Source: an uncultured Alistipes sp.
GTDB lineage: Bacteria > Bacteroidota > Bacteroidia > Bacteroidales > Rikenellaceae
Assembly: GCA_944323075.1 (NCBI GenBank)
Contig: CALURC010000005.1
Location: 1 to 64,000 of the forward strand
Reading direction: 5' to 3'
DNA length: 64,000 nucleotides
Shown: in pieces, positions 19,377 through 26,545 of the stretch
How the letters are laid out: the number at the start of each line of letters is the position of its first letter
Position numbering within the stretch: the stretch's first letter is position 1
The notes under the pieces: model-generated
What the model saw: only the letters and a program-made list of their open reading frames with translations
Told to the model about the DNA's origin: nothing
Database searches by the model: none
Program-made: the position numbers and the translations under genes

Positions 19377-19410
19377 TCCTATTTGTTTATATATAGATTA
19401 TCCGGTTTGT

Positions 19411-21774
19411 TTATTTGTGGATGCGGATGTTTCGTATATATAATGGAGTTCCGTTGATACCGTTGATGTCAAACCGCATTTGACCTCCTGAATTGAGGCA
19501 GGAAGGATCGGCTTGAAGAGCACTGGCTTTGCCTGCCGTTATATCGAAGGTAATGGAGGTCCAGTCATCGGCTGCTGGGAAATTTAATCCGGAGACGGAG
19601 CAACCTGCAATGATTTTAAAGAAGAATTCGATTGATCCGCCTTTTGCACACTTGTATTCAAATGAGAGCTTGTTCTCGTCATTAGCAATGGCACGAGTGC
19701 GAGGAGCTGTGGCGATGTATGGGTCGTCGGCATTGGCTTCAGCTTGGTAAAGGTATGTATATCCCGTTGCATAACTGAAGTAATCTGTCAGATCCTCGAA
19801 TTGCTCGAGTTGGTTTTCCGGTCCTGTAAGTGCAATAAATAGGGCGGAGGCTGCATTTTCTTCCTCGATGGTACGTGGACGCATACGCATTCTTTGAATA
19901 TCGATTTGTGTTCCGGCATCTGTATCCAGGAATATCTGTATCCGGGAGCCGACACTTCCCCATCCCGATTCGGAGATCAAATTTCCCAAATCGAATGAAT
20001 ATACGCTCCAATCGGATGTCGGAGACAGAGGCATGATACGTGTCTTTATAGCATTATCATCCATTTTAACAGATAATCCCACCTCCTTGTCGCATTTATA
20101 TCGGAACGTCAATACCTGGTCGGAGATATTTTCAGCGATTCTTTGGGTGGTGACGGATGGGGATGTTCCTGTCGTTTCGAGGGTGAATGTTCCGTTCGTT
20201 CCCGTATAGTTGTCATCGGTTACTGTTACCTGATCGCTCTCTTTGATATAGAAATATCCGGCAGGGAATCCTGAGTCGTCGATCTCCCAACCTTCTGAAC
20301 GAATGTCGTAGAAGGTATCTCTTATTTGGTCGACTGTTCCGATGTATAAATATACGTCGTATTCGAATATCAGATCTTTTGTTACGGCAAAAGTTCGGAT
20401 CGGAGCAAAATAGGAGCATGCCCCACTGGTAGGACCCGAGCCATGCCCGAATCGATAAAGAGTCATTTGCGGAGTTCCCGGCGTATATACACCGAGCCCC
20501 CAATCTTTGTCATCGACATAGGCGGCCCAATGTTCCGTGCGTGTCCGCTCTTCGTTGACGATTGTTCCAGAAGTTTGGGAAGGTGGTGTGTATCGTGTGA
20601 GCTCATCGTTGGTCCATGGTTTGTCTCCTGAATAGAAAACCAGATTACTCAATCCATTGTCCATGAAAACAGCGGGAACTTCTTGATGGGTTGCAGGGTG
20701 GTTTGTTGCACCTGGTCCGTTGTTGCGGAAAGTATAGTGAATATGTGCAATGCGACCGTCGAGCGTGATCGTCTCTTCCATTTCGCATTCGGACAATGCC
20801 TCGCCGCTAGCCCAATGAACCGGTTCTGAAACGATATTGATCGAGGTTGGGGTAATGTTTTGAGAGAGTACACGGGCTTTTTCGCCATGGCTACCTCCAC
20901 CTTGAATCGGGTTCCACACCCATGGTGTTCCGTTCCAGTTACTACCGTCTGATTCACCATAATATGACTGTTGCATAAAGCGGCCTTCATCGGCATGATT
21001 CAGTAAGTTGCGTTTGGTGTCGACTTCCGAGAAATGGAAGATAGAACCACCCCGATCCATATCAACGCCTAACTGTATAATCCCGTTATTGATATATACG
21101 GCATCTTCCATACCCTCTTCGGGCCATGTTTCTAAAGCCGTTTCTTGTGGAGTCGCACTTTCGGAAACAGAGGCCGATTTGCGGTCTTCGTTATCGATCG
21201 CAACGATTGAGAAAGTGTATGAGGTGCCATTGGTTAAAGATGTGACAGTGTATGATGTTGTCTCTGCCGAAAGTAATACATTTCCATCCCCCGGTGTCCA
21301 GGTAATGAGATATGCTTTTATGTTTTCGCTTGTTGCCGGACTCCAAGACAAGGAGACTTCTTTGTCTCCCGATTGGGCTGTGAAATTTTCCGGAGCGGGG
21401 ACGTCTGCTGCTATAGGTGTCGCTTTTTGGGTGACAGGGTCAGACTGTACTCCGTTTTCATATATGGCCTTTAGTGTGAATGTGTACTCAGTTCCATTGG
21501 TCAATTGATTGGCTGTGTAGGTTCTGGTCTCGGCAGAGAGTGATACGTTGCCATCTCCTGGTTCCCAAGTTAGCGAGTATTCGCTGACGAATTGGCTTTC
21601 GGGGGCCTTCCAATTCAATGTGATTTGGGCATCAGCTTCCGTAGCGGTGAATTCTGACGGGGGAGGTGTTGGATAGTTGGCTGAAGTTTCCTCGTTTTTA
21701 CATGAAGAGATTGCTCCTGATGTAAAAACGAGAAGCAAAAGGGTCAGGTAGGCGAGTAGTTTGGTGTGTTTCAT
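19411..21774 (-). CDS. Fibronectin-III lipoprotein with mutarotase-like core and tandem C-terminal modules
   Basis: 787 aa from the chosen start. A type II signal peptide ends in ISSC (Cys25). Two fibronectin III repeats follow (about 38-118 and 126-215), each with a PGDGNV..LSAET segment. Next is a beta-rich domain of about 300 residues (MDRGGSIFHFSE, NHADEGRFMQQSYYG) resembling galactose-mutarotase-like folds. Two related C-terminal modules end the protein, both containing LxFxYKCxK and a DWxxxxFD stretch; they look like carbohydrate-binding jelly rolls. I do not recognise a named enzyme family; a surface glycan-binding or lyase role is inference. The frame opens upstream at 21819, but the -7 box at 21817-21824 would start transcription after that codon, so I use the MKHTKLL start. 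Confidence 0.7.
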   Translation of the reverse strand: MKHTKLLAYLTLLLLVFTSGAISSCKNEETSANYPTPPPSEFTATEADAQITLNWKAPESQFVSEYSLTWEPGDGNVSLSAETRTYTANQLTNGTEYTFTLKAIYENGVQSDPVTQKATPIAADVPAPENFTAQSGDKEVSLSWSPATSENIKAYLITWTPGDGNVLLSAETTSYTVTSLTNGTSYTFSIVAIDNEDRKSASVSESATPQETALETWPEEGMEDAVYINNGIIQLGVDMDRGGSIFHFSEVDTKRNLLNHADEGRFMQQSYYGESDGSNWNGTPWVWNPIQGGGSHGEKARVLSQNITPTSINIVSEPVHWASGEALSECEMEETITLDGRIAHIHYTFRNNGPGATNHPATHQEVPAVFMDNGLSNLVFYSGDKPWTNDELTRYTPPSQTSGTIVNEERTRTEHWAAYVDDKDWGLGVYTPGTPQMTLYRFGHGSGPTSGACSYFAPIRTFAVTKDLIFEYDVYLYIGTVDQIRDTFYDIRSEGWEIDDSGFPAGYFYIKESDQVTVTDDNYTGTNGTFTLETTGTSPSVTTQRIAENISDQVLTFRYKCDKEVGLSVKMDDNAIKTRIMPLSPTSDWSVYSFDLGNLISESGWGSVGSRIQIFLDTDAGTQIDIQRMRMRPRTIEEENAASALFIALTGPENQLEQFEDLTDYFSYATGYTYLYQAEANADDPYIATAPRTRAIANDENKLSFEYKCAKGGSIEFFFKIIAGCSVSGLNFPAADDWTSITFDITAGKASALQADPSCLNSGGQMRFDINGINGTPLYIRNIRIHK

Positions 21775-21816
21775 ACTTAAAAAATTAATTATTATGTCAA
21801 TGGTGTCCTTATATAA

Positions 21817-21824
21817 CAAAAATA
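21817..21824 (-). promoter_or_regulatory. Promoter -7 box of the fibronectin-III lipoprotein gene
   Basis: The minus strand reads TATTTTTG, 43 bp upstream of the chosen ATG at 21774. Its position decides between the two possible start codons. Confidence 0.55.
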
Positions 21825-21923
21825 GAATAAAATGATGAGGATTGCAACGTAAATCCTGATTTCTTTTTTCGGCTTAAATTATTTTGGTTTGGATTAAGAG
21901 ATGAAAGTTTACATAAAATAAAA

Positions 21924-21953
21924 AGAACAGTTCTCGTGAAGAGAACTGTTCTT
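21924..21953 (-). terminator. Terminator of the outer-membrane barrel gene
   Basis: AGAACAGTTCTC/GAGAACTGTTCT is a perfect stem around a short loop. On the minus strand it is followed by TTTTATTTTATG. It lies just after the stop at 21986. Confidence 0.85.
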
Positions 21954-21985
21954 AAAAGTGTTGTTAAAAAACAAGTAAATCAGAA

Positions 21986-22663
21986 CTAGAATCGCCAGCC
22001 TGCAGTGAACGTAAATACTCGGTTAGTGACTTTGGTTGTTCCAATTTCCGATATGTCATTGAATTTGCTCGAAGCGATGTTGTTGAACGGAATGTTGTAT
22101 CGGGCGTCGAGGACCAGTCCGAAATTGAATGAATAGGCCAAACCGACAGGGATTGTCACGTCGACATTTTTCAGTGCACCGGCTTTTTTCAGGTCTGTGG
22201 TAGTCGATTGAGATCCGGAGTCGTCCGAAACATCATTAATGGATTTGGCCCCCAACAGGAATCCGGGTTGTATACCGGCTTTGAAGGCCAGTCCGCCAAT
22301 GATATAGATGTTGGCCATGACAGGAACGTTCAGATAGTGTAGACGGATATTGTTTTTTGCAGACATGTTGAATGAACCTGCACTTAGCGATATGTCGTCT
22401 TTCATACCTTGGCGGGAATAAAGCACATCTACAGAGAGACCAAAAACCTTGACGGGGCGAAATTCGGCGAAAGCACCGATGACCAGAGTCGGTTTGGCTC
22501 CGCTGATGTCGCTGTCGGATGAAGATTCAGATCCCTCATCATCCACTTTCATTCCGATGTCGGAGATGTTAAAACCGACTTTCGGACCAAAGGTGAAAGT
22601 CTTTTGTGCCGAAGCGAAGCTGACAGCAGCAAGAAAAACAATCAAAAGTAAACTTTTCTTCAT
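21986..22663 (-). CDS. PorT-like outer-membrane beta-barrel protein
   Basis: 225 aa with a signal peptide (1 to about 20, ending SFASAQ). The mature part has alternating amphipathic strands, starting FTFGPKVGFNIS and ending in the aromatic C-terminal strand FTFTAGWRF, as for Bam-assembled barrels. It fits the 8-10-strand outer-membrane beta-barrel (OMP_b-brl_2) proteins abundant in Bacteroidota. The specific role is unknown. A Ser/Asp/Glu-rich loop (about 42-58, with DDEGSESSSDSD) probably faces outward. It is a single-gene unit with its own promoter and terminator. Confidence 0.8.
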   Translation of the reverse strand: MKKSLLLIVFLAAVSFASAQKTFTFGPKVGFNISDIGMKVDDEGSESSSDSDISGAKPTLVIGAFAEFRPVKVFGLSVDVLYSRQGMKDDISLSAGSFNMSAKNNIRLHYLNVPVMANIYIIGGLAFKAGIQPGFLLGAKSINDVSDDSGSQSTTTDLKKAGALKNVDVTIPVGLAYSFNFGLVLDARYNIPFNNIASSKFNDISEIGTTKVTNRVFTFTAGWRF

Positions 22664-22710
22664 AAAAATATTGGTTTAAAAGATGGAAAATTCGGGTATT
22701 TCTATATCCG

Positions 22711-22718
22711 CAAATGTA
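22711..22718 (-). promoter_or_regulatory. Promoter -7 box of the outer-membrane barrel gene
   Basis: The minus strand reads TACATTTG, matching TAnnTTTG, 48 bp upstream of the ATG. Confidence 0.6.
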
Positions 22719-22863
22719 GAAAAAAAATGGAAACTACAGCGGTTTTGTAAGTTAAGTTGTGATGAAATGCTTTATCGGTCGAGTAGAAGAGTTGGGAAGA
22801 TTTGAGTTTGGGGTATGATTGTTGTGGCTTATAAAAGATATTAAATAAAAATATTTTATATTT

Positions 22864-23427
22864 ATGAATAGGGTTTTACAGATAATGATGTGTTTGCTGG
22901 TGGGAACAACAACAGGAACAGTTCTACAAGCTAAAAATCAGTCACGGAAAGATCTGCGGCAAGAAGTGAAAAGGACGCAAGCCGTTTCTGACAGTTTGTC
23001 ATATATACAGGCTTTCGACGCATTGCAACAGGGACGATTCGTAGTTGAGATTGACCGTTTGTCCTTTAAAAGAGGTAAAACCGCAAGCGTTAGTACGAAT
23101 ACGAATTTTATCTCCCGGGACAGATCAGAGGCTGTCGTTCAAGTTACATTTAACGGAGTGCGTCCGGGTCCTAGCGGAATAGGAGGTATCACTTTACGCG
23201 GTACAGTTTCAGATGTACACCTTGAGGAGGGGCGTAAAGGGATTGTGTATTATAGTATGCGTGTATTGGGAGGAGGTATCGCTGCGGAAATCAGAATCAC
23301 GCTTACATCGGGTAGTAACCGGGTGCGAGTTGAGGTCGATCCCGATTTTAATAGTAATGACATAACAATGGACGGACGAATCGTTCCGTATGATGATTCG
23401 TCCGTCTATCGGGGTAGGGTCTATTGA
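22864..23427 (+). CDS. DUF4251 family exported protein
   Basis: 187 aa with an N-terminal signal peptide (1 to about 23). The body has the DUF4251 pattern seen in Bacteroidota: an ALQQGRFVVEIDRL-type opening, a SVSTNTNFISRDRSEAVVQ stretch and a Gly-rich beta-sheet region (GIGGITLRGTVSDV). The function of the family is unknown; a periplasmic location is likely. It converges with def with only 7 bp between stops. A perfect 12-bp inverted repeat (23371-23406) lies inside its last codons. No perfect -7 box is visible upstream, where the sequence is a run of A/T. Confidence 0.72.
   Translation: MNRVLQIMMCLLVGTTTGTVLQAKNQSRKDLRQEVKRTQAVSDSLSYIQAFDALQQGRFVVEIDRLSFKRGKTASVSTNTNFISRDRSEAVVQVTFNGVRPGPSGIGGITLRGTVSDVHLEEGRKGIVYYSMRVLGGGIAAEIRITLTSGSNRVRVEVDPDFNSNDITMDGRIVPYDDSSVYRGRVY
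23371..23406. repeat. Perfect 12-bp inverted repeat inside a coding end
   Basis: GACGGACGAATC (23371-23382) is complementary to GATTCGTCCGTC (23395-23406) with a 12-nt loop. It sits in the last 57 bases of the DUF4251 gene, facing convergent def. It may slow or stop readthrough from either side, although no T-run follows directly. Confidence 0.5.
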
Positions 23428-23434
23428 TCGAGCT

Positions 23435-23992
23435 CTATTTTTTTACCTGCTTGCAGCGGTAGTCAGCCTTGTATTTTCCTTTGGATAATGAAGTGAGCTT
23501 CCCTTTGATTAAAGTTTTCCGCAGCGGAGAGAGTCGGTCAACAAACATGATTCCATCAAGGTGGTCGTATTCGTGCTGAATGACGCGGGCTGCAAAACCA
23601 TCGTACTCTTCGTCGTGTTCCACAAAGTTTTCGTCCACGTACCGAATCTTGATCCGGCTGGGACGGTTGACCGACTCGTTAAGCCCAGGCAGACTCAGAC
23701 AACCTTCGCTGAAAGGAGTTTCGTCGTCGGATCGTTCGTAGATTCTGGCGTTGATAAAAGTTTTTCGGAAGTTGACCAGCCGAGGATCCTTGTCGGCATT
23801 GACCGAGGCATCCACAACAAAAACCCGAATATTGCGTCCTACTTGAGGAGCTGCGAGTCCGACACCGTCAGCTTCATACATGGTTTCCCAAAGGTCGGCG
23901 ATGAAACGTTTCAAGTCGGGATAATCCGGAGTAATGTCAACCGATTCATTCCGAAGAACTGTCGATCCGTAGATATAAATTGGTAGTATCAT
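23435..23992 (-). CDS. def: Peptide deformylase
   Basis: Removes the N-formyl group from nascent proteins with a ferrous ion. The 185 aa protein has all three motifs: GVGLAAPQ (43-50), EGCLS (96-100, ligand Cys98) and QHEYDH (139-144, ligands His140 and His144, catalytic Glu141). It is the last gene of a leftward cluster ruvX-ddh-def, 41 bp after ddh. Confidence 0.96.
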   Translation of the reverse strand: MILPIYIYGSTVLRNESVDITPDYPDLKRFIADLWETMYEADGVGLAAPQVGRNIRVFVVDASVNADKDPRLVNFRKTFINARIYERSDDETPFSEGCLSLPGLNESVNRPSRIKIRYVDENFVEHDEEYDGFAARVIQHEYDHLDGIMFVDRLSPLRKTLIKGKLTSLSKGKYKADYRCKQVKK

Positions 23993-24033
23993 TTTCTGTT
24001 TGATTCAAGATACGGGAGATACGGTTTAGACTA

Positions 24034-24930
24034 TTAGACTAAATGCGCGATCAGTTCGGAGCGCTCGCCGTACAACAGGTCGATCATCGGAATTTCGATC
24101 AGCGTGTAGCAGCCGGGTTTTTGGCGCATGGCGGCACGTGCTGTAGAGACCAGAATCTGTGCAGTAAGAGCCGGATTGTTGATGTGCATGTTAAACTCGA
24201 AAAGTTGGTTCTGGGTTTTCCCCGACACACCTTTGCGGGTTAAGTTGACGCCGTGTCCCATGTCTTTCAGAGCATCAACTGAATCGACCCGAATGACGTG
24301 TGTTTCGTCGTGAACGAAATAGGGGTCATTTTTGATGGCATTAGCCACTTCAGAGAATTCGTAACCCGGTTTCAGTTCGATGTATACCATGCGGCGGTGA
24401 ATACCGGTGCCTGTAGGGATGGTCATGGACAACGCAGCCTGCACTCCTTCGATCGCCTTGACAGCTACGGTGTGCCCCATGCTCATGCCCGGACCAAAAT
24501 TTGTGTAAGTCAATCCTTTGGGAGCACAAGCTTCCAGCATGGCACGGACAATCGAGTCGGTTCCGGGGTCCCAGCCTGCAGACATGATCGAAACGGCTTT
24601 GTGCTGTGTGGCGATTTCGTTCAACTTACGGTGCAGTTCCGGGATTTCGGTGTGAATATCGAAACTGTCTACCGTGTTGATTCCTTTGGCCAGAAGTTCC
24701 GATGCGAAAGCTTCCACTTTACGGCTCGGTGTACAGAGGATGGCTACGTCGACTTTTCCTAAAGCTTCGATTCCTGAAACGACTTTGTAGTTTTTCAGTT
24801 CGTCGGGAACTTCGGATGCATTGCGGCGGACGATGCCGGCAATTTCAAAATCAGGTGCGACTTGCAGTGCTTCGAGAACGAATTTTCCGATGTTGCCGTA
24901 TCCGACTACGGCGGCTTTGATTTTTTCCAT
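24034..24930 (-). CDS. ddh: meso-Diaminopimelate D-dehydrogenase
   Basis: NADPH-dependent enzyme that interconverts L-2-amino-6-oxopimelate (tetrahydrodipicolinate) and meso-diaminopimelate, the one-step branch of lysine and peptidoglycan precursor synthesis. It has 298 aa, close to the Corynebacterium enzyme. The N-terminal Rossmann motif is GYGNIG (10-15). The conserved substrate-site blocks VDSFDIH (88-94) and AGWDPGTDS (118-126) and the later GPGMSMGHTVAVK are present. The gene lies between ruvX (12 bp upstream) and def, in one operon. Many bacteria use the longer succinylase or aminotransferase routes instead; I cannot tell from this window whether one of them coexists. Confidence 0.93.
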   Translation of the reverse strand: MEKIKAAVVGYGNIGKFVLEALQVAPDFEIAGIVRRNASEVPDELKNYKVVSGIEALGKVDVAILCTPSRKVEAFASELLAKGINTVDSFDIHTEIPELHRKLNEIATQHKAVSIMSAGWDPGTDSIVRAMLEACAPKGLTYTNFGPGMSMGHTVAVKAIEGVQAALSMTIPTGTGIHRRMVYIELKPGYEFSEVANAIKNDPYFVHDETHVIRVDSVDALKDMGHGVNLTRKGVSGKTQNQLFEFNMHINNPALTAQILVSTARAAMRQKPGCYTLIEIPMIDLLYGERSELIAHLV

Positions 24931-24942
24931 GTGAGTAAGTTT

Positions 24943-25380
24943 TTATATTTTTTTTTCTGTCTGTAAACTCTGGGCTTCCATATATCCTTGCAGGATAATC
25001 GTTGCACTGATGCGGTCGACCATTCCCTTGTCTTCGCGACGGCGCTTTTTGGGTACGCCGCCGGCGATCATGGTTTGCAGGGCAAGTTTTGAGGTAAACC
25101 GTTCGTCGAACAGTTCGACGGACATTTGGGGTATCTCCTTGCCGAGCCGGTTTAAAAAGGGACGGATGTAGGTGTAGGCTTCAGCCGGACGCCCGTCCAT
25201 TTGTAACGGCATGCCCACAACGATCAGATCGACATCGTTTTCAGCGATGTATCGTTTGATGACCTCCATTAGCGTGTGGGTTGGAACGGTTTCGAGCGGA
25301 TTGGCGATGATCCTCAGCGGATCGGAAACGGCAAGCCCCGTTCTTTTGCGTCCATAGTCGATAGCTAAAATTCTTCCCAT
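24943..25380 (-). CDS. ruvX: RuvX/YqgF family Holliday-junction resolvase-like nuclease
   Basis: RNase H-like protein implicated in pre-16S rRNA 5' processing; the resolvase label is historical. It has 145 aa from the chosen start. AIDYGRKRTGLAVSD carries the first catalytic Asp (Asp8), VVGMPL follows, and DERFTS is the second acidic motif. The frame is open to 25434, but family members start at M(G)RILAIDYG and a GGAAGGAT purine stretch precedes this ATG. The upstream alternative has no such site. It is the first gene of ruvX-ddh-def. Confidence 0.9.
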   Translation of the reverse strand: MGRILAIDYGRKRTGLAVSDPLRIIANPLETVPTHTLMEVIKRYIAENDVDLIVVGMPLQMDGRPAEAYTYIRPFLNRLGKEIPQMSVELFDERFTSKLALQTMIAGGVPKKRRREDKGMVDRISATIILQGYMEAQSLQTEKKI

Positions 25381-25462
25381 ATCCTTCCATTCTTCCGGCC
25401 GAAGATTTTTTTCAACGACCGTTTTGCCGCTCATATTGCAGGAGATAGCCTGTTTTTCGTCA

Positions 25463-25470
25463 CAAAGTTA
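25463..25470 (-). promoter_or_regulatory. ruvX-ddh-def promoter -7 box
   Basis: The minus strand reads TAACTTTG. It is back to back with the rightward box at 25482-25489, so one 27-bp segment serves both directions. Confidence 0.55.
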
Positions 25471-25481
25471 AGAAAAAAACT

Positions 25482-25489
25482 TATCTTTG
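25482..25489 (+). promoter_or_regulatory. Promoter -7 box of the GH43-like gene
   Basis: TATCTTTG is a perfect match, placing transcription start near 25497 and giving about 20 nt of leader before the ATG at 25518. Confidence 0.6.
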
Positions 25490-25517
25490 CATTCCATAAT
25501 ACGATTTGGGAAAGATT

Positions 25518-26510
25518 ATGAGACATATGTTATATATGTTTTTGGCCGGACTAATAGGTGTATCGACCGGATATAAACTTGTGGCGCAAGGTGTTCCTGC
25601 TTTGTCCAGACAGGGGATAACGGTCGATTCGGTGCATATTCGCGATCCGTTTCTTTTGGTCGATTCGGTTAATGACATATATTATATGTTCGGTACAACC
25701 CGAGGAATAGATAACAGACATTGGGTTGGAAACGGTTTTGATCAGTATGTCAGTCGGGACATGCGTCGCTGGCAGGGGCCTTATCCGGTTTTTGAACCCG
25801 GACCGGGTTTCTGGGGTAAAGGCAATTTCTGGGCAGCCGAATGCCATGAGTATAAGGGCAAATATTATCTTTTCGCGACGGTTCGCGGTGCAGTCGACAG
25901 CCTGCTCGGAACGGCGATTTTCGTGGCGGATACACCGCGAGGCCCGTTTGTGGAGCATAGCGACGGACGCGTGACACCGGATACATGGCAGGCACTCGAC
26001 GGGACGCTCTATGTTGATGAAAAGGGTAATCCGTGGATGGTTTTCTGCCACGAGTGGACCCAGATCGGAGACGGTACGGTTGAGGCGGTACGGCTTACCC
26101 GGGATTTGAGGGCGGCTAAAGGGAAACCGCGCACGTTGTTTGCTGCGTCGTCGGCCCCTTGGACCGTGATGATCGATCCGTCGCGGCAGGCGTATGTGAC
26201 CGATGGCCCGTTCCTGTATCGTAACCGTAAGGGAGAATTATTGTTGTTGTGGTCGTCTTTCGGGAAAGAGGGATATGCAATTGGCGTGGCCAGATCGGCA
26301 AACGGTCGGATCACCGGGCCGTGGGAACATGTTTCGGAACCGCTATTTGCGCGCGACGGTGGTCACGGCATGCTGTTCCGGACGCTCGACGGAGAGATGC
26401 TGCTGAGTATCCATCAGCCGAATGTGCTGCCTGCCGAACGTCCTCATTTTTTCCGTGTGAAAGAGGCGGTTGACGGCTCTCTATATTTGGATGGAGAGTT
26501 TCGGCCTTAG
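25518..26510 (+). CDS. Exported GH43-like beta-propeller glycosidase
   Basis: 330 aa from ATG 25518; a TTG four codons earlier is less likely. A signal peptide (1 to about 24, ending LVAQG) is followed by a five-bladed propeller of the GH43 type. HIRDPF carries the expected base Asp43. FWAAECHEYKGKYYLFAT is the typical second blade. LDGTLYVDEKGNPWMVF carries the Asp that tunes pKa, and DGTVEAVRL carries the likely acid Glu. GH43 enzymes usually act on arabinosides or xylosides; the substrate here is unknown. glyS starts 35 bp downstream with no promoter box in the gap, so it may be partly co-transcribed. Confidence 0.82.
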   Translation: MRHMLYMFLAGLIGVSTGYKLVAQGVPALSRQGITVDSVHIRDPFLLVDSVNDIYYMFGTTRGIDNRHWVGNGFDQYVSRDMRRWQGPYPVFEPGPGFWGKGNFWAAECHEYKGKYYLFATVRGAVDSLLGTAIFVADTPRGPFVEHSDGRVTPDTWQALDGTLYVDEKGNPWMVFCHEWTQIGDGTVEAVRLTRDLRAAKGKPRTLFAASSAPWTVMIDPSRQAYVTDGPFLYRNRKGELLLLWSSFGKEGYAIGVARSANGRITGPWEHVSEPLFARDGGHGMLFRTLDGEMLLSIHQPNVLPAERPHFFRVKEAVDGSLYLDGEFRP

Positions 26511-26545
26511 AAATTTGGAATAATCGAAAATCAAGATAATCATTT

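Larger units (their letters stand above)
18764..19410. other. 650-bp intergenic region with several hairpins
   Basis: No convincing gene is present. A 66-aa leftward frame (19155-19355) has no signal, motif or promoter. The region holds an inverted repeat at 18816-18866, possible -7 boxes TAAGTTTG at 18941-18948 and 19067-19074, a terminator-like hairpin at 19108-19137 and a strong bidirectional terminator at 19341-19376. A small RNA between 19080 and 19137 is possible but unproven. Confidence 0.4.
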
